Shown: in pieces, positions 42,766 to 51,474 of the stretch
Numbering within the stretch: position 1 is the stretch's first letter
Layout: every line of letters begins with the position of its first letter
Origin: CAIQPS01 sp963783835
GTDB taxonomy: Bacteria > Actinomycetota > Thermoleophilia > RBG-16-64-13
Direction of reading: 5' to 3'
DNA: 64,000 bases
NCBI GenBank assembly: GCA_963783835.1
Contig: CAWAOX010000015.1
Coordinates: forward strand, 434,001 to 498,000
Notes under the pieces: generated by a model
Database searches by the model: none
What the model was told of the DNA's origin: nothing
What the model saw: the letters and a program-made list of their open reading frames with translations, nothing else
Program-made: the position numbers and the translations under genes

Positions 42766-43311
42766 ATGAGGGAGCAGGCTAGCCGGGTCATTCTTGGCCT
42801 CGACCCGGGCACCGCTTCCACAGGGTTCGGAGTAGTCTCAGTCGTCGGCAACCGGCTTCAAGCCCTGGACTTCGGGGTCGTGGAGACGCCCGCCGACCTG
42901 CCTCTCGAGAGGCGCCTGGAACAGATCTTCGCCGAGACGAGCGAGCTGCTCGCGAAGCACCGGCCGTCGGCCACGGCGGTCGAATCCCTGTTCTTCAACG
43001 CCAACGTTCGCACTGCGCTCGCTGTAGGCCAGGCCCGCGGGGTGACGTTGCTGGCCTGCTCTCAGGCAGGGTGCGAGGTGTTCGAGTACACGCCCCAGCA
43101 GATCAAGCAGGCAGTGGTCGGCTACGGCAAGGCCACCAAGGAGCAGGTCATGGAGATGGTGAGGGTCCTGCTCGGATTGTCGACCGCCCTGCGTTCGGAC
43201 CATGCCGCCGACGCGCTGGGGGTCGCTATCTGCCATGCCAACACCTGCGGTATCCGGGAAGGCATCCGCAAGAGCGCGGACGCTGAGGCTGCGCGGCGGA
43301 GCCAGAGGTGA
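42766..43311 (+). CDS. ruvC: Crossover junction endodeoxyribonuclease RuvC
   Basis: A 181-residue Holliday-junction resolvase. Acidic catalytic residues lie in ILGLDPGTASTGFGVV, AVESLFFNANVRTA and the C-terminal DHAADALGVAICH. The ATG at 42766 is the family start. Overlaps ruvA by 4 bases. Confidence 0.95.
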   Translation: MREQASRVILGLDPGTASTGFGVVSVVGNRLQALDFGVVETPADLPLERRLEQIFAETSELLAKHRPSATAVESLFFNANVRTALAVGQARGVTLLACSQAGCEVFEYTPQQIKQAVVGYGKATKEQVMEMVRVLLGLSTALRSDHAADALGVAICHANTCGIREGIRKSADAEAARRSQR

Positions 43312-43898
43312 TCGAGCGTCTAACAGGAGTCCTGGCCGCGATCGCGGGTGAAGCGGTCGTCGTGGACGTAGGAGGCGTAGGCTTTCTTGTGGAAGTCTCG
43401 GCCGTGACCTTCCGAGACCTGCCGGCCGTCGGCGCCCCGGTCGTGCTCCTGACACATCTTCAGGTCCGCGAAGATGCGCTCCAGCTCTACGGCTTCTCCG
43501 CCGAAGAGGAGCGCGAGCTCTTCCGGCTGTTCCTGGGCGTGAGCAAGATAGGGCCCAGGCTGGCACTGGCCGCGCTGTCGTCGCGCCGGCCGGTCGACCT
43601 CAAGCGGGCCCTCTTCGCGGGCGACGTGGCGGTCTTCTCGGCCGTCCCTGGTATCGGGCGAAAGACGGCCGAACGCCTCATCCTGGAGCTTAAGGACAAG
43701 GTCGGCGACCCCGGGTTACCGGTCGGCACGACCGTGTCTGGGGTTGTCGAAAGCGATGACGGCCCGGTGTCGCTGGCTCGAGCGGCCCTCATTGAGTTGG
43801 GCTTCGGGGCAGCGGAGGCCGATAAGCTACTGGCTCGGGTGGAGCCCGACCAGCCGGTCGAGGCCATCATCCGGCAGGCGCTGGGCGGCAAGGCATGA
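43308..43898 (+). CDS. ruvA: Holliday junction branch-migration protein RuvA
   Basis: A 196-residue protein with the N-terminal OB fold (MIERLTGVLAAI, VVVDVGGVGFLVEV, THLQVREDALQLYGF), helix-hairpin-helix motifs (VPGIGRKTAERLILELKDK) and a C-terminal RuvB-contact domain (AALIELGFGAAEADKLL). It clamps the junction and loads RuvB. GTG start. Confidence 0.95.
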   Translation: MIERLTGVLAAIAGEAVVVDVGGVGFLVEVSAVTFRDLPAVGAPVVLLTHLQVREDALQLYGFSAEEERELFRLFLGVSKIGPRLALAALSSRRPVDLKRALFAGDVAVFSAVPGIGRKTAERLILELKDKVGDPGLPVGTTVSGVVESDDGPVSLARAALIELGFGAAEADKLLARVEPDQPVEAIIRQALGGKA

Positions 43899-44938
43899 CG
43901 GCCGAACACGAGAGACTGGCAGACCCCGAGGAGGCTCCGCTCGAACAGGAGTTGGAGCGCTCGTTGCGCCCCCGTTCGCTCGGCGCTTTCGTGGGCCAGC
44001 CGATGCTTCGCGAGCAACTGGGCATATTCATTGCGGCCGCGAAGTCTCGGGGCGAGCCGCTCGACCACGTTCTGCTTGCCGGACCTCCGGGACTGGGTAA
44101 GACCACCCTCGCCAACATCATCGCCTTGGAGATGGGGGTGAACATCACCACCACCTCAGGCCCGGCGCTCGAGCGCAAGGCCGACATGGCGGCCATCCTC
44201 ACTCACCTGCAGGAAGGGGATGTGCTCTTCATCGACGAGATCCACCGGCTGAACCGCTCCATCGAGGAGATCCTGTACCCGGCGATGGAGGACTTCGAGA
44301 TAGACATCGTCATAGGGCAGGGGCCGAGTGCCCGGACGATAAGGCTGGAAGTCCCGTGCTTCACTCTCATCGGCGCCACCACCCGGTCGGGACTCATCAC
44401 CACGCCCCTCCGCGACCGCTTCGGGTTCTCACACCGGCTGGACTACTACTCCGTGGACGATCTCGGTGTTATCGTCCGGCGCTCCGCCGACATCCTCGGG
44501 GTGGCCATCGACAGCGAGGGGGAACGAGAGCTTGCGATGCGCTCCCGAGGCACGCCGCGAATCGCCAACCGCTTGCTCCGGCGGGTACGCGACTTCGCGC
44601 AGGTGCGGCACGCGGGCAACATCACCGGCCAGATCGCCCTCGAGGCGCTGCATCTGTTCGAAGTGGACGACGAAGGCCTCGACCGTGTGGACCGCGAGAT
44701 CCTCAACCTCATCCTCCACAAGTTCGACGGCGGGCCGGTGGGGCTTTCCACCCTGGCCGTCGCCATCGGCGAGGAGTCCGACACCATCGAAGACGTATAC
44801 GAGCCCTTCTTGCTGCAGCGGGGGTTTCTGATGCGCACACCCCGGGGGAGGGTGCTCACCCGGCTCGGCTACGAGCACTGCGGCGTCACGCCTCCGGCGG
44901 CCGTCCCGCAGCCGCGGCCCGGTACCCTCTTCGGGTGA
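43895..44938 (+). CDS. ruvB: Holliday junction helicase RuvB
   Basis: A 347-residue AAA+ motor. Walker A is LLAGPPGLGKTTLA near residue 65, Walker B LFIDEIHRLNR, sensor 1 IGATTRSGLIT, and arginine finger region LRDRFGF. The C-terminal winged helix has GFLMRTPRGR. It drives branch migration with RuvA. Overlaps ruvA by 4 bases. Confidence 0.96.
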   Translation: MTAEHERLADPEEAPLEQELERSLRPRSLGAFVGQPMLREQLGIFIAAAKSRGEPLDHVLLAGPPGLGKTTLANIIALEMGVNITTTSGPALERKADMAAILTHLQEGDVLFIDEIHRLNRSIEEILYPAMEDFEIDIVIGQGPSARTIRLEVPCFTLIGATTRSGLITTPLRDRFGFSHRLDYYSVDDLGVIVRRSADILGVAIDSEGERELAMRSRGTPRIANRLLRRVRDFAQVRHAGNITGQIALEALHLFEVDDEGLDRVDREILNLILHKFDGGPVGLSTLAVAIGEESDTIEDVYEPFLLQRGFLMRTPRGRVLTRLGYEHCGVTPPAAVPQPRPGTLFG

Positions 44939-44963
44939 AAGCGGCCGGGGCCGTGTCACGTCT

Positions 44964-45494
44964 ATGAAGTTGTTGCTCCATACCTGTTGCGGTCCCTGCG
45001 CGAGTGCCACCATCCCAGTCTGGAAAGGCCGCGGGGTGGAAGTCACCGGCTTCTACTTCAACCCGAACATACATCCTCTCCTCGAGTGGCGGCGCAGGGC
45101 CACGGGGGCGCGAGATGTGGCTCTCGTGACAGGCGTGGAGATGCGGGAAGACCCCGCGTACGATCCGGAGGCCTGGTTCGCCTCGGTAATTCCGGGTGAG
45201 GGGCCGCGTTGCCGGCGCTGTATCGGCCAACGGATGATGCGGGCTGCCGAAGAAGCTGCCGCCCTGGACTGCTCAGCCTTCTCCACCACCCTATCGATCA
45301 GCCCCTATCAAGACCACGAAGCCATCCGGGCGGGAGGAGAGGAGGCATCGCGACGCTACGATGTCGAGTTCCTCTACGAGGATCTGAGGCCCCTGTACGG
45401 GGAATCCCGCCGTCTAAGCCGGGAGTGGGGGATATATCGTCAGAAGTACTGCGGCTGCCTCGTCTCGGAGTGGGAGCGGTTCCGTGGGTCTTGA
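44964..45494 (+). CDS. queH: Epoxyqueuosine reductase QueH
   Basis: A 176-residue protein of the DUF208 family that makes the final queuosine in tRNA. Cysteine motifs LLLHTCCGPCAS at the N-terminus, RCRRCIGQRM in the middle and KYCGCLVSEWER at the end match those that bind the iron-sulfur cluster and second metal in QueH. It is the cobalamin-free alternative to QueG. It lies before queA and tgt, consistent with one pathway. Confidence 0.93.
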   Translation: MKLLLHTCCGPCASATIPVWKGRGVEVTGFYFNPNIHPLLEWRRRATGARDVALVTGVEMREDPAYDPEAWFASVIPGEGPRCRRCIGQRMMRAAEEAAALDCSAFSTTLSISPYQDHEAIRAGGEEASRRYDVEFLYEDLRPLYGESRRLSREWGIYRQKYCGCLVSEWERFRGS

Positions 45495-45702
45495 GAGTGT
45501 GGGCAGGATTCTTCTGTGGGTGGGCCTCGGCGTCATCGTGGTCGGCTGTTTGCTCATCCTCTTCGGCAAGCTGGGTTGGACACATCTCCCCGGCACCTTC
45601 GTCTACCGTGGCAAGAGCGCGACCTTGATCGTTCCGGTCGGGCTGATGATCCTGATAAGCGTGATCGTCTCGCTCGTCCTACACTTCGTGAACCGCCGAT
45701 GA
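45484..45702 (+). CDS. DUF2905 small membrane protein
   Basis: A 72-residue protein with two membrane helices (ILLWVGLGVIVVGCLLILFG and the C-terminal LIVPVGLMILISVIVSLVLHF) and the family loop LGWTHLPGTFVYRGK between. GTG 45484 overlaps queH by 11 bases. DUF2905 genes often lie between queA/ruv genes; function unknown. Confidence 0.88.
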   Translation: MGLESVGRILLWVGLGVIVVGCLLILFGKLGWTHLPGTFVYRGKSATLIVPVGLMILISVIVSLVLHFVNRR

Positions 45703-45736
45703 GTACTACCGTGACTCTCGGGGTCCGGTGATCGGG

Positions 45737-46801
45737 ATGCGCCTCGAGGAACTCGACTTCGACGTCCCCGAAGAGCTCATCGCTCAGGAGCCTCTTGTCC
45801 CGCGGGACTCCTGCCGCCTCCTGCATCTTGGTGCGGATGGCGGCTGCCAGCACCGGCTGTTCTCGTCGTTGCCCGACATCCTTCGGCCCGGAGACACCCT
45901 GGTGTTCAACGACTCGCGGGTTCTTCCAGCGCGGATCGAGGGGCGGAGGACGACGGGGGGCAAGGTCGAACTGCTGTTCCTGAGGCCGACGGGCGAACCC
46001 CAAACAACGGGTGAGCGATGGGAAGCCCTGGCCCGCCCCTCACACCGTCTGCGCGCCGGGGAGGAGATCTCGTTGCCCGACGGGCAGACGCTTCGGCTGG
46101 ACACGCGGGCGGGAGAAGGGCGCTGGGTCGTTCAGGGACCACCCTCGCGGTCGTTGGTGGCTCTGATGGAAGAGCACGGGCGGTTGCCACTTCCGCCCTA
46201 CATCAAGAGCTATCCCGCGGAACCGGGCAGCTACCAGACCATCTACGCGGCCACGCCCGGCTCGGCAGCCGCCCCGACGGCCGGCCTGCACTTCACCCCC
46301 GAACTGCTGACGCGCTTGGAGGATGCAGGGGTAGGCTCGGCGTACGTCACCTTGCACGTGGGGCTCGACACCTTTCAGCCTATCCGCGAGCAGATGGTGG
46401 AGCATCACAAGATCCACCGGGAGACGTTCTCAGTCTCCGCGGATGCCCTGAGGACTATCCGGGCGGCTCGCGCCTCGGGGCGGAGACTGGTGGCCGTGGG
46501 GACTACCGCGACCCGGGTGTTGGAGACCCTGGCCGGTCTCGGTGCGCTCGACCCCTCGTCGGGGGTGGAGTCGCTGAATGGCTCGACCGACATCTACATC
46601 ACTCCGGGCTACCGTTTCCGAGCCGTGGACGTGCTTCTCACGAACTTTCATCTCCCGCGCAGCACGGTGCTGGCGTTGACGATGGCCTTCGTGGGCGTCG
46701 AGCAGGTGCGCCGGGCGTACGCCGAGGCCGTCGCCCTCGGCTATCGGTTCTTCAGCTTCGGGGACGCGATGCTGGCGGAGGCGGGCGATGCGGACGCTTG
46801 A
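45737..46801 (+). CDS. queA: S-adenosylmethionine:tRNA ribosyltransferase-isomerase QueA
   Basis: A 354-residue enzyme that adds the epoxycyclopentane to preQ1 in tRNA. Motifs are FDVPEELIAQEPLVPRDSCRLL, FNDSRVLPARIEG, AAPTAGLHFTPELL, VGTTATRVLE and TNFHLPRSTVLALTMAF. ATG 45737 is the family start and GGTGATC just upstream is an exact match to the extended 16S tail complement; GTG 45728 in frame is less likely. Overlaps tgt by 14 bases. Confidence 0.94.
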   Translation: MRLEELDFDVPEELIAQEPLVPRDSCRLLHLGADGGCQHRLFSSLPDILRPGDTLVFNDSRVLPARIEGRRTTGGKVELLFLRPTGEPQTTGERWEALARPSHRLRAGEEISLPDGQTLRLDTRAGEGRWVVQGPPSRSLVALMEEHGRLPLPPYIKSYPAEPGSYQTIYAATPGSAAAPTAGLHFTPELLTRLEDAGVGSAYVTLHVGLDTFQPIREQMVEHHKIHRETFSVSADALRTIRAARASGRRLVAVGTTATRVLETLAGLGALDPSSGVESLNGSTDIYITPGYRFRAVDVLLTNFHLPRSTVLALTMAFVGVEQVRRAYAEAVALGYRFFSFGDAMLAEAGDADA

Positions 46802-47936
46802 CGGCTTGCCGGACTTCCCGTTCGCGATTGAGGCTCGTGACGGAGAGGCCCGGGCGGGAGTGCTGGACACGCCCCGGGGTGCCGTGCGTACCCCCTGCTT
46901 CATGCCGGTAGGGACGAAGGGAACCGTCAAGGCGATGACGCCCGACGGGCTGAAGGCTGTCGGCGCTCAGATAGTCCTGGCCAATACCTATCACCTGGCG
47001 CTCCGGCCGGGCAGCGAGGCCGTCCGCCGTCTGGGGGGCCTGCACGCCTTCATGCAGTGGGACGGCCCTCTGCTCACCGACAGCGGGGGATACCAGGTGT
47101 TCAGCCTCCGGGACACGGCAAAGGTCGACGATAGCGGAGTGGCCTTCAGGTCCATCTACGACGGCTCCAAGCACGTGTTTACCCCGGAACGCGCGATGGC
47201 GGAGCAGCAGGCCCTCGGCGCCGATTTCGTCATGTGCTTCGACCAGTGCCCTCCGGGGACGGCGACGGAGTCCGAGGTGGCCGAGGCGGTCAGGCGCACC
47301 TCGGCGTGGGCGGAAAGGTGCAAGCAGGCTCATCACGGGAACGGCGGCCTCGGGACCGACGGGCCCCAGATGCTCCTGGGCATCATGCAGGGAGGGGTCA
47401 TACCGGAACTGCGGAGGGCAAGCGCCGAACGGTTGCAGGAGATCGGTTTTCCCGGTTACGCCATAGGGGGCCTGACCGTGGGGGAAGACCGCAACGCCAT
47501 GCTGGACATCACCTCACTGGCCACGTCGCTTCTGCCCGAAGACCGGCTTCGCTACTTCATGGGCATCGGAGACCCTGAGGGGCTCATCGAAGTCATCGCG
47601 CGCGGGGTGGACATCTTCGACTGCGTTCTCCCCACCCGCATCGCCAGGATGGGCACGGCCTTCACCCGTACCGGCCGCATCAACATGCGCAACGCCGAGC
47701 ATGCCTTCTCCACGGAACCACTGGTCCCAGGCTGCCCCTGTTCGGCCTGCGGGAGGTTCTCCAGGGGAACGATCAGGCACTTCGTCATGCAGAAGGAGAT
47801 TCTCGGGATCATCCTGCTAACGGAGCATAATCTGACCTTCCTGACCACGCTGGTGGGGGAGGCAAGACAGGCCATCGTCGAGGGACGTTTTGCCGCGTTC
47901 CGAAGCGGTCTGGCGGCGGGGTATCTGGTAAGATAG
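46788..47936 (+). CDS. tgt: Queuine/preQ1 tRNA-ribosyltransferase
   Basis: A 382-residue TIM-barrel enzyme that swaps guanine-34 for preQ1 in tRNAs with GUN anticodons. Visible features are FMPVGTKGTVKAMTPD, LLTDSGGYQVFSL (catalytic Asp), MCFDQCPPG, GIMQGGVIPELR, GYAIGGLTVGE, DCVLPTRIARMGTAFT (second Asp) and the zinc site CPCSACGRFSRGTIRH. Classic queH-queA-tgt-yajC-secDF order. Confidence 0.95.
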   Translation: MRTLDGLPDFPFAIEARDGEARAGVLDTPRGAVRTPCFMPVGTKGTVKAMTPDGLKAVGAQIVLANTYHLALRPGSEAVRRLGGLHAFMQWDGPLLTDSGGYQVFSLRDTAKVDDSGVAFRSIYDGSKHVFTPERAMAEQQALGADFVMCFDQCPPGTATESEVAEAVRRTSAWAERCKQAHHGNGGLGTDGPQMLLGIMQGGVIPELRRASAERLQEIGFPGYAIGGLTVGEDRNAMLDITSLATSLLPEDRLRYFMGIGDPEGLIEVIARGVDIFDCVLPTRIARMGTAFTRTGRINMRNAEHAFSTEPLVPGCPCSACGRFSRGTIRHFVMQKEILGIILLTEHNLTFLTTLVGEARQAIVEGRFAAFRSGLAAGYLVR

Positions 47937-48002
47937 CGTCTCGTGTGTTGGGGTAGGTTCCCGCTCGACGCCCTTCGAGCGGTCCACTAGAAGGAGGACA
48001 AA

Positions 48003-48425
48003 GTGCCCGGTGGTTCCTCAGGTATGCTGATCATCTATGTTGTTGCCTTCATCGCCATCTTCTATTTCATGGCGATCAGGCCTCAGCAGCGGCAGCGCAA
48101 GGCGCATGCGGCGTTGCTGTCTTCGCTCAAGAAGGGCGACCGTATCATCACCGCGGCCGGCTTCTACGGCACCGTGAAGCGGGTCGAGGAGAACATTGTC
48201 GTGGTCGAGATTGCGAAGGGCGTCACCGTGAAGATCGCCCGGCGCGCCGTTGCCGAGATCATTCGCGACCAGGCGGAAGCCCGGGCTGCGGCCCCCGAGG
48301 GTCCCGCCCGTGGCAAGAACGCTCCCGCCGAGATCGAAGCGGCCGACGAGACCGCCGACGAGACCGCCGACGAGACTGCCAGTTCCGACGAAACCGGCGA
48401 CGGAAGCGACTCGTCGCAAAAGTGA
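48003..48425 (+). CDS. yajC: Preprotein translocase accessory protein YajC
   Basis: A 140-residue protein with one N-terminal membrane helix (LIIYVVAFIAIFYFMAIRP, then QQRQRKAH) and the cytosolic core SLKKGDRIITAAGFYGTVKRV. The tail is acidic with tandem ADET repeats (48343-48375 region) and then Ser/Asp-rich. It joins SecDF in the translocase. GTG start after AAGGAGG. Confidence 0.92.
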   Translation: MPGGSSGMLIIYVVAFIAIFYFMAIRPQQRQRKAHAALLSSLKKGDRIITAAGFYGTVKRVEENIVVVEIAKGVTVKIARRAVAEIIRDQAEARAAAPEGPARGKNAPAEIEAADETADETADETASSDETGDGSDSSQK

Positions 48426-48528
48426 CGGACTGTCTCGGGCTGGGGCCCAAGGGCCTCATCCGCGCGTACGCGCACGTGGTCGACGCATAATCGGCACATA
48501 ATCGAATAGTTCGCAGGAAGGTGCGCTG

Positions 48529-51015
48529 TTGTCTAGAGCGAAGCGTGACGCAGGGATACTGATATTGGTGGCGATACTGCTTGGTGTCGCCGCCTGGCTT
48601 GCGTTCCCGATACAGAAGACCAATCTCGGCTTGGACCTGCAGGGGGGCCTGTCGGTCATCCTCGAGGGTCAGAGCACAGCCACCAACCCTGTTACCGACG
48701 AGAAGATGGATCAGGCGGTCAAGGTCATCCAGGATCGGGTCAACCGTCTCGGCGTGGCGGAACCGGAGATCCAGCGCCAGGGAACCGACAAGATCAGTGT
48801 GCAACTGCCCGGTATCGAGAACCCGGAGGAAGCGCTTAAGCTAATAGGCAAGACCGCGGTGCTCGAGTTCTTCGACGTCGCGCAGTTCGGCACGCCCTAC
48901 GCCACCCAGGAGGAAGCCCTCCAAGCGGCCGGCGTGACTTCCGCCGACCAACTTCCGGCCGGCACCCAGATCGTCCACTGGCCGGTCAAGGGCGACAACA
49001 CCTCCGACCAGTGGTTCGTCGTCACCACGCCGCCGGTAGTCAACGGCTCCATGCTCACGAAGGCGGGCGTGGGGTACGACCAGAACAACCAGCCGAAGAT
49101 CGACATGGAGTTCGACTCCGAAGGCGCTCGGGCGTTCGGGGATATCACGGGCAAGATGGCGGAGACCAATCAGATCACCGGCGAGACTCAGCGCCTGGCC
49201 ATCGTTCTCGATGGTGAGGTCGCTTCGGCGCCCCGGGTCAGCGAGCAGATCCCCGACGGAAGAGCGGAGATAACCGGCAAGTTCACCTTGGACGACGCGA
49301 GGAACCTGGCGTTGGTCTTGAACACCGGCCGTCTGCCCGTGCAACTGGCACCGGTCAGCCAGAGCAGCATCGGAGCCGTCCTTGGCCAGTCGGCGCTCAA
49401 CCAGGCGCTCATCGCAGGCGCTGTCGGCCTGCTGCTCGTCATGATTTTCATGATCGCGTACTACCGGCTGCTCGGCGTCGTCGCGAGTGTGGCTCTCATC
49501 ATCTACGGGGTGCTCTTCATCGGCATCCTGAACGCGATAGGGGTGACGATGACCCTGCCCGGCATTGCCGGCATGATCCTCACCCTGGGCATGGCTGTCG
49601 ACGCCAACGTGCTCATCTTCGCCCGTATGCGGGACGAAGTGGCAGCCGGCAAGACCATCCAGGCCGCGACAAGCGCCGGCTTCAAGAAGGCCTTCCGGGC
49701 CGTGTTCGACTGCAACATGACCACCATCATCACCGCCGTCATCCTGTTCTGGGCGGCTTCGGGCAGCATCAAAGGTTTCGCGCTGACGCTCGGCATCGGG
49801 GTCGCGCTGTCGATGTTCACCGCCGTCCTGGTCACGCGGTCAATGCTCAACCTGCTCATGGGATGGAAGTGGTTCCGCAATCCCAAGCTGCTGGGCCTGC
49901 ACGTGCGCGCTGGAGGCGTCAAGGTCTATCACTTCATGCGCTACAAGTGGTGGTATCTGATCACGCTTGGCGCCGTGACGGTATTCGCGGTCATCACGAT
50001 CTTCGCGGTCGGCCTTGACTTCGGCATCGACTTCAAGGGCGGCACCCGTATGGAGGTGGGGCTCGAGCAGCCGGCCACCGTCGACCAGGTCCGGACGCTC
50101 GTGAGCGACCTCGGCATCAAGGATCCTGTGGTCCAGGAGGTCACCGGAGCCAGCGGAACCCACTCCTTCATGATCACTGCGCAGGATATGAGCGACGACC
50201 AATCCAAGCAGGTCCTCGCCGAACTCGACAGCCGGTTTGGAACCAATGGCGAGGCCACGGGGACGGAATCCGTAGGGGCGAGTTTCGGTAAGGAGACGAC
50301 CAATCGCGCATTCATCGCGTGCGCCATCGCGATCATCGCGATCATCGGCTATCTCACGTTCCGCTTCGAGTTCAAGTTCGCCATCCCTGCCATCGTGGCC
50401 CTTCTGCATGACGTGGGGTTGACGCTGGGTATCTACGCCGCCAGCAACCGGTTGGTGACCACAGCGACGGTCGCCGCCATCTTGACCATCCTCGGGTACT
50501 CGGTCCACGACACCATCATCGTGTTCGACCGCGTCCGGGAGAACACGCCTCTCATGAAAAAAGAGACCTACGCCGACATGGTCGACCTCTCCATTTCGCA
50601 AACCCTGATCAGGTCGATCAATACCACCATCGCGCTTCTCCTGCCGTTGGTCGCCATCCTTATCTTCGGCGGGCCAACGCTCAAGGACTTCGCGTTCGCT
50701 CTCACCATCGGGGTGCTCACAGGGACCTACTCCTCCTTCTTCGTGGCGTCACCCCTCGTGGTGCTGTGGAAAGAGCGGGAGCCCCGTTATCGCAAGCGCC
50801 TCGCGGTCGCGGGTGCCGGCGCTGGCGTGCTTACGGAGGACGGCGTTGTTCAAGTCGACCTCGACGCGCCACTCGTCGCGACCACGGCCAGCTCCGCGAC
50901 CCCGGCTGCCGGCGCCGGCAGCAGCCCGAGCGGCGCCAAGCCCAAACCCAAGTCTGCGAGTGTTTCTCAGAAGTCGAAGAAGGGGAAGACCTCCAAGCGG
51001 CCACCCGGGAAGTGA
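48529..51015 (+). CDS. secDF: Fused SecD-SecF protein export membrane protein
   Basis: An 828-residue single-chain SecDF. The SecD half starts with a membrane helix, then KTNLGLDLQGGLSVILEG, DRVNRLGVAEPEIQRQG and helices with LTLGMAVDANVLIFARMRDE. The SecF half starts near residue 465 (FGIDFKGGTRMEVGL) and has LTILGYSVHDTIIVFDRVREN. About twelve membrane segments carry proton-driven release of exported proteins. The last 60 residues are Ala/Ser/Lys-rich and basic. Start is TTG 48529 after AGGAAGG. Separate secD and secF are more common in actinobacteria. Confidence 0.94.
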   Translation: MSRAKRDAGILILVAILLGVAAWLAFPIQKTNLGLDLQGGLSVILEGQSTATNPVTDEKMDQAVKVIQDRVNRLGVAEPEIQRQGTDKISVQLPGIENPEEALKLIGKTAVLEFFDVAQFGTPYATQEEALQAAGVTSADQLPAGTQIVHWPVKGDNTSDQWFVVTTPPVVNGSMLTKAGVGYDQNNQPKIDMEFDSEGARAFGDITGKMAETNQITGETQRLAIVLDGEVASAPRVSEQIPDGRAEITGKFTLDDARNLALVLNTGRLPVQLAPVSQSSIGAVLGQSALNQALIAGAVGLLLVMIFMIAYYRLLGVVASVALIIYGVLFIGILNAIGVTMTLPGIAGMILTLGMAVDANVLIFARMRDEVAAGKTIQAATSAGFKKAFRAVFDCNMTTIITAVILFWAASGSIKGFALTLGIGVALSMFTAVLVTRSMLNLLMGWKWFRNPKLLGLHVRAGGVKVYHFMRYKWWYLITLGAVTVFAVITIFAVGLDFGIDFKGGTRMEVGLEQPATVDQVRTLVSDLGIKDPVVQEVTGASGTHSFMITAQDMSDDQSKQVLAELDSRFGTNGEATGTESVGASFGKETTNRAFIACAIAIIAIIGYLTFRFEFKFAIPAIVALLHDVGLTLGIYAASNRLVTTATVAAILTILGYSVHDTIIVFDRVRENTPLMKKETYADMVDLSISQTLIRSINTTIALLLPLVAILIFGGPTLKDFAFALTIGVLTGTYSSFFVASPLVVLWKEREPRYRKRLAVAGAGAGVLTEDGVVQVDLDAPLVATTASSATPAAGAGSSPSGAKPKPKSASVSQKSKKGKTSKRPPGK

Positions 51016-51048
51016 TCTGCGCATACGTCTCGTCCAGAGGAGGATGCT

Positions 51049-51429
51049 GTGGTTGACAATGGTCAGAGTATCCGAGACTTGATAGAACGGACGTTCTTGA
51101 TAGGGGTGGGGGCCGCGGCTTTCACCAAAGATCGCGTCCAAGAGCTCGTGGAAGAGTTTGTCAAGCGGGGCGAGCTGAGCAGCGACGAAGGCCGCGACAT
51201 GGTCGACAGGATCGTCGCCCGCAGCAGGGACGAAGCCAAATCGGCCGTCAAGCGGGCCGACTCCTCTCTTCAAGGGGCTTTGCGCGACTTTGGCATCACC
51301 ACGAGGCGCGACATGGAGAACCTGGAGCTCCGGGTCCGTCAAATCGAGCGGCGCATCTCCCTTCTCGAACGGATGCCGGCCGACGGCTCGCCGGATCCGG
51401 CGGGAGAAGACTCCGGGACGGCCGGTTAG
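51049..51429 (+). CDS. Phasin-like coiled-coil protein
   Basis: A 126-residue helical protein (IRDLIERTFLIGVGAAAFTKDRVQELVEEFVKRGELS, then RDMENLELRVRQIERRISLLE). The pattern resembles PhaF/PhaI-type polyhydroxyalkanoate granule or phasin-superfamily proteins, which often precede a UbiB-like kinase gene in actinobacteria and Firmicutes. No PHA synthase is present here, so a granule role is not implied. GTG 51049 follows AGAGGAGGA. Confidence 0.75.
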   Translation: MVDNGQSIRDLIERTFLIGVGAAAFTKDRVQELVEEFVKRGELSSDEGRDMVDRIVARSRDEAKSAVKRADSSLQGALRDFGITTRRDMENLELRVRQIERRISLLERMPADGSPDPAGEDSGTAG

Positions 51430-51474
51430 CGCCGGAACCACAGCGTAGCCCCGAACGGCCGGCGCAGGCGCATA

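Noticed and set aside
48343..48378. Tandem repeat in yajC (ADET units) as a mobile or variable repeat
   Set aside because: Just three short acidic units in a disordered tail; common in YajC C-termini.
51049..51429. Polyhydroxyalkanoate granule system
   Set aside because: Only a phasin-like helical protein is present; no PHA synthase, thiolase or reductase is nearby.
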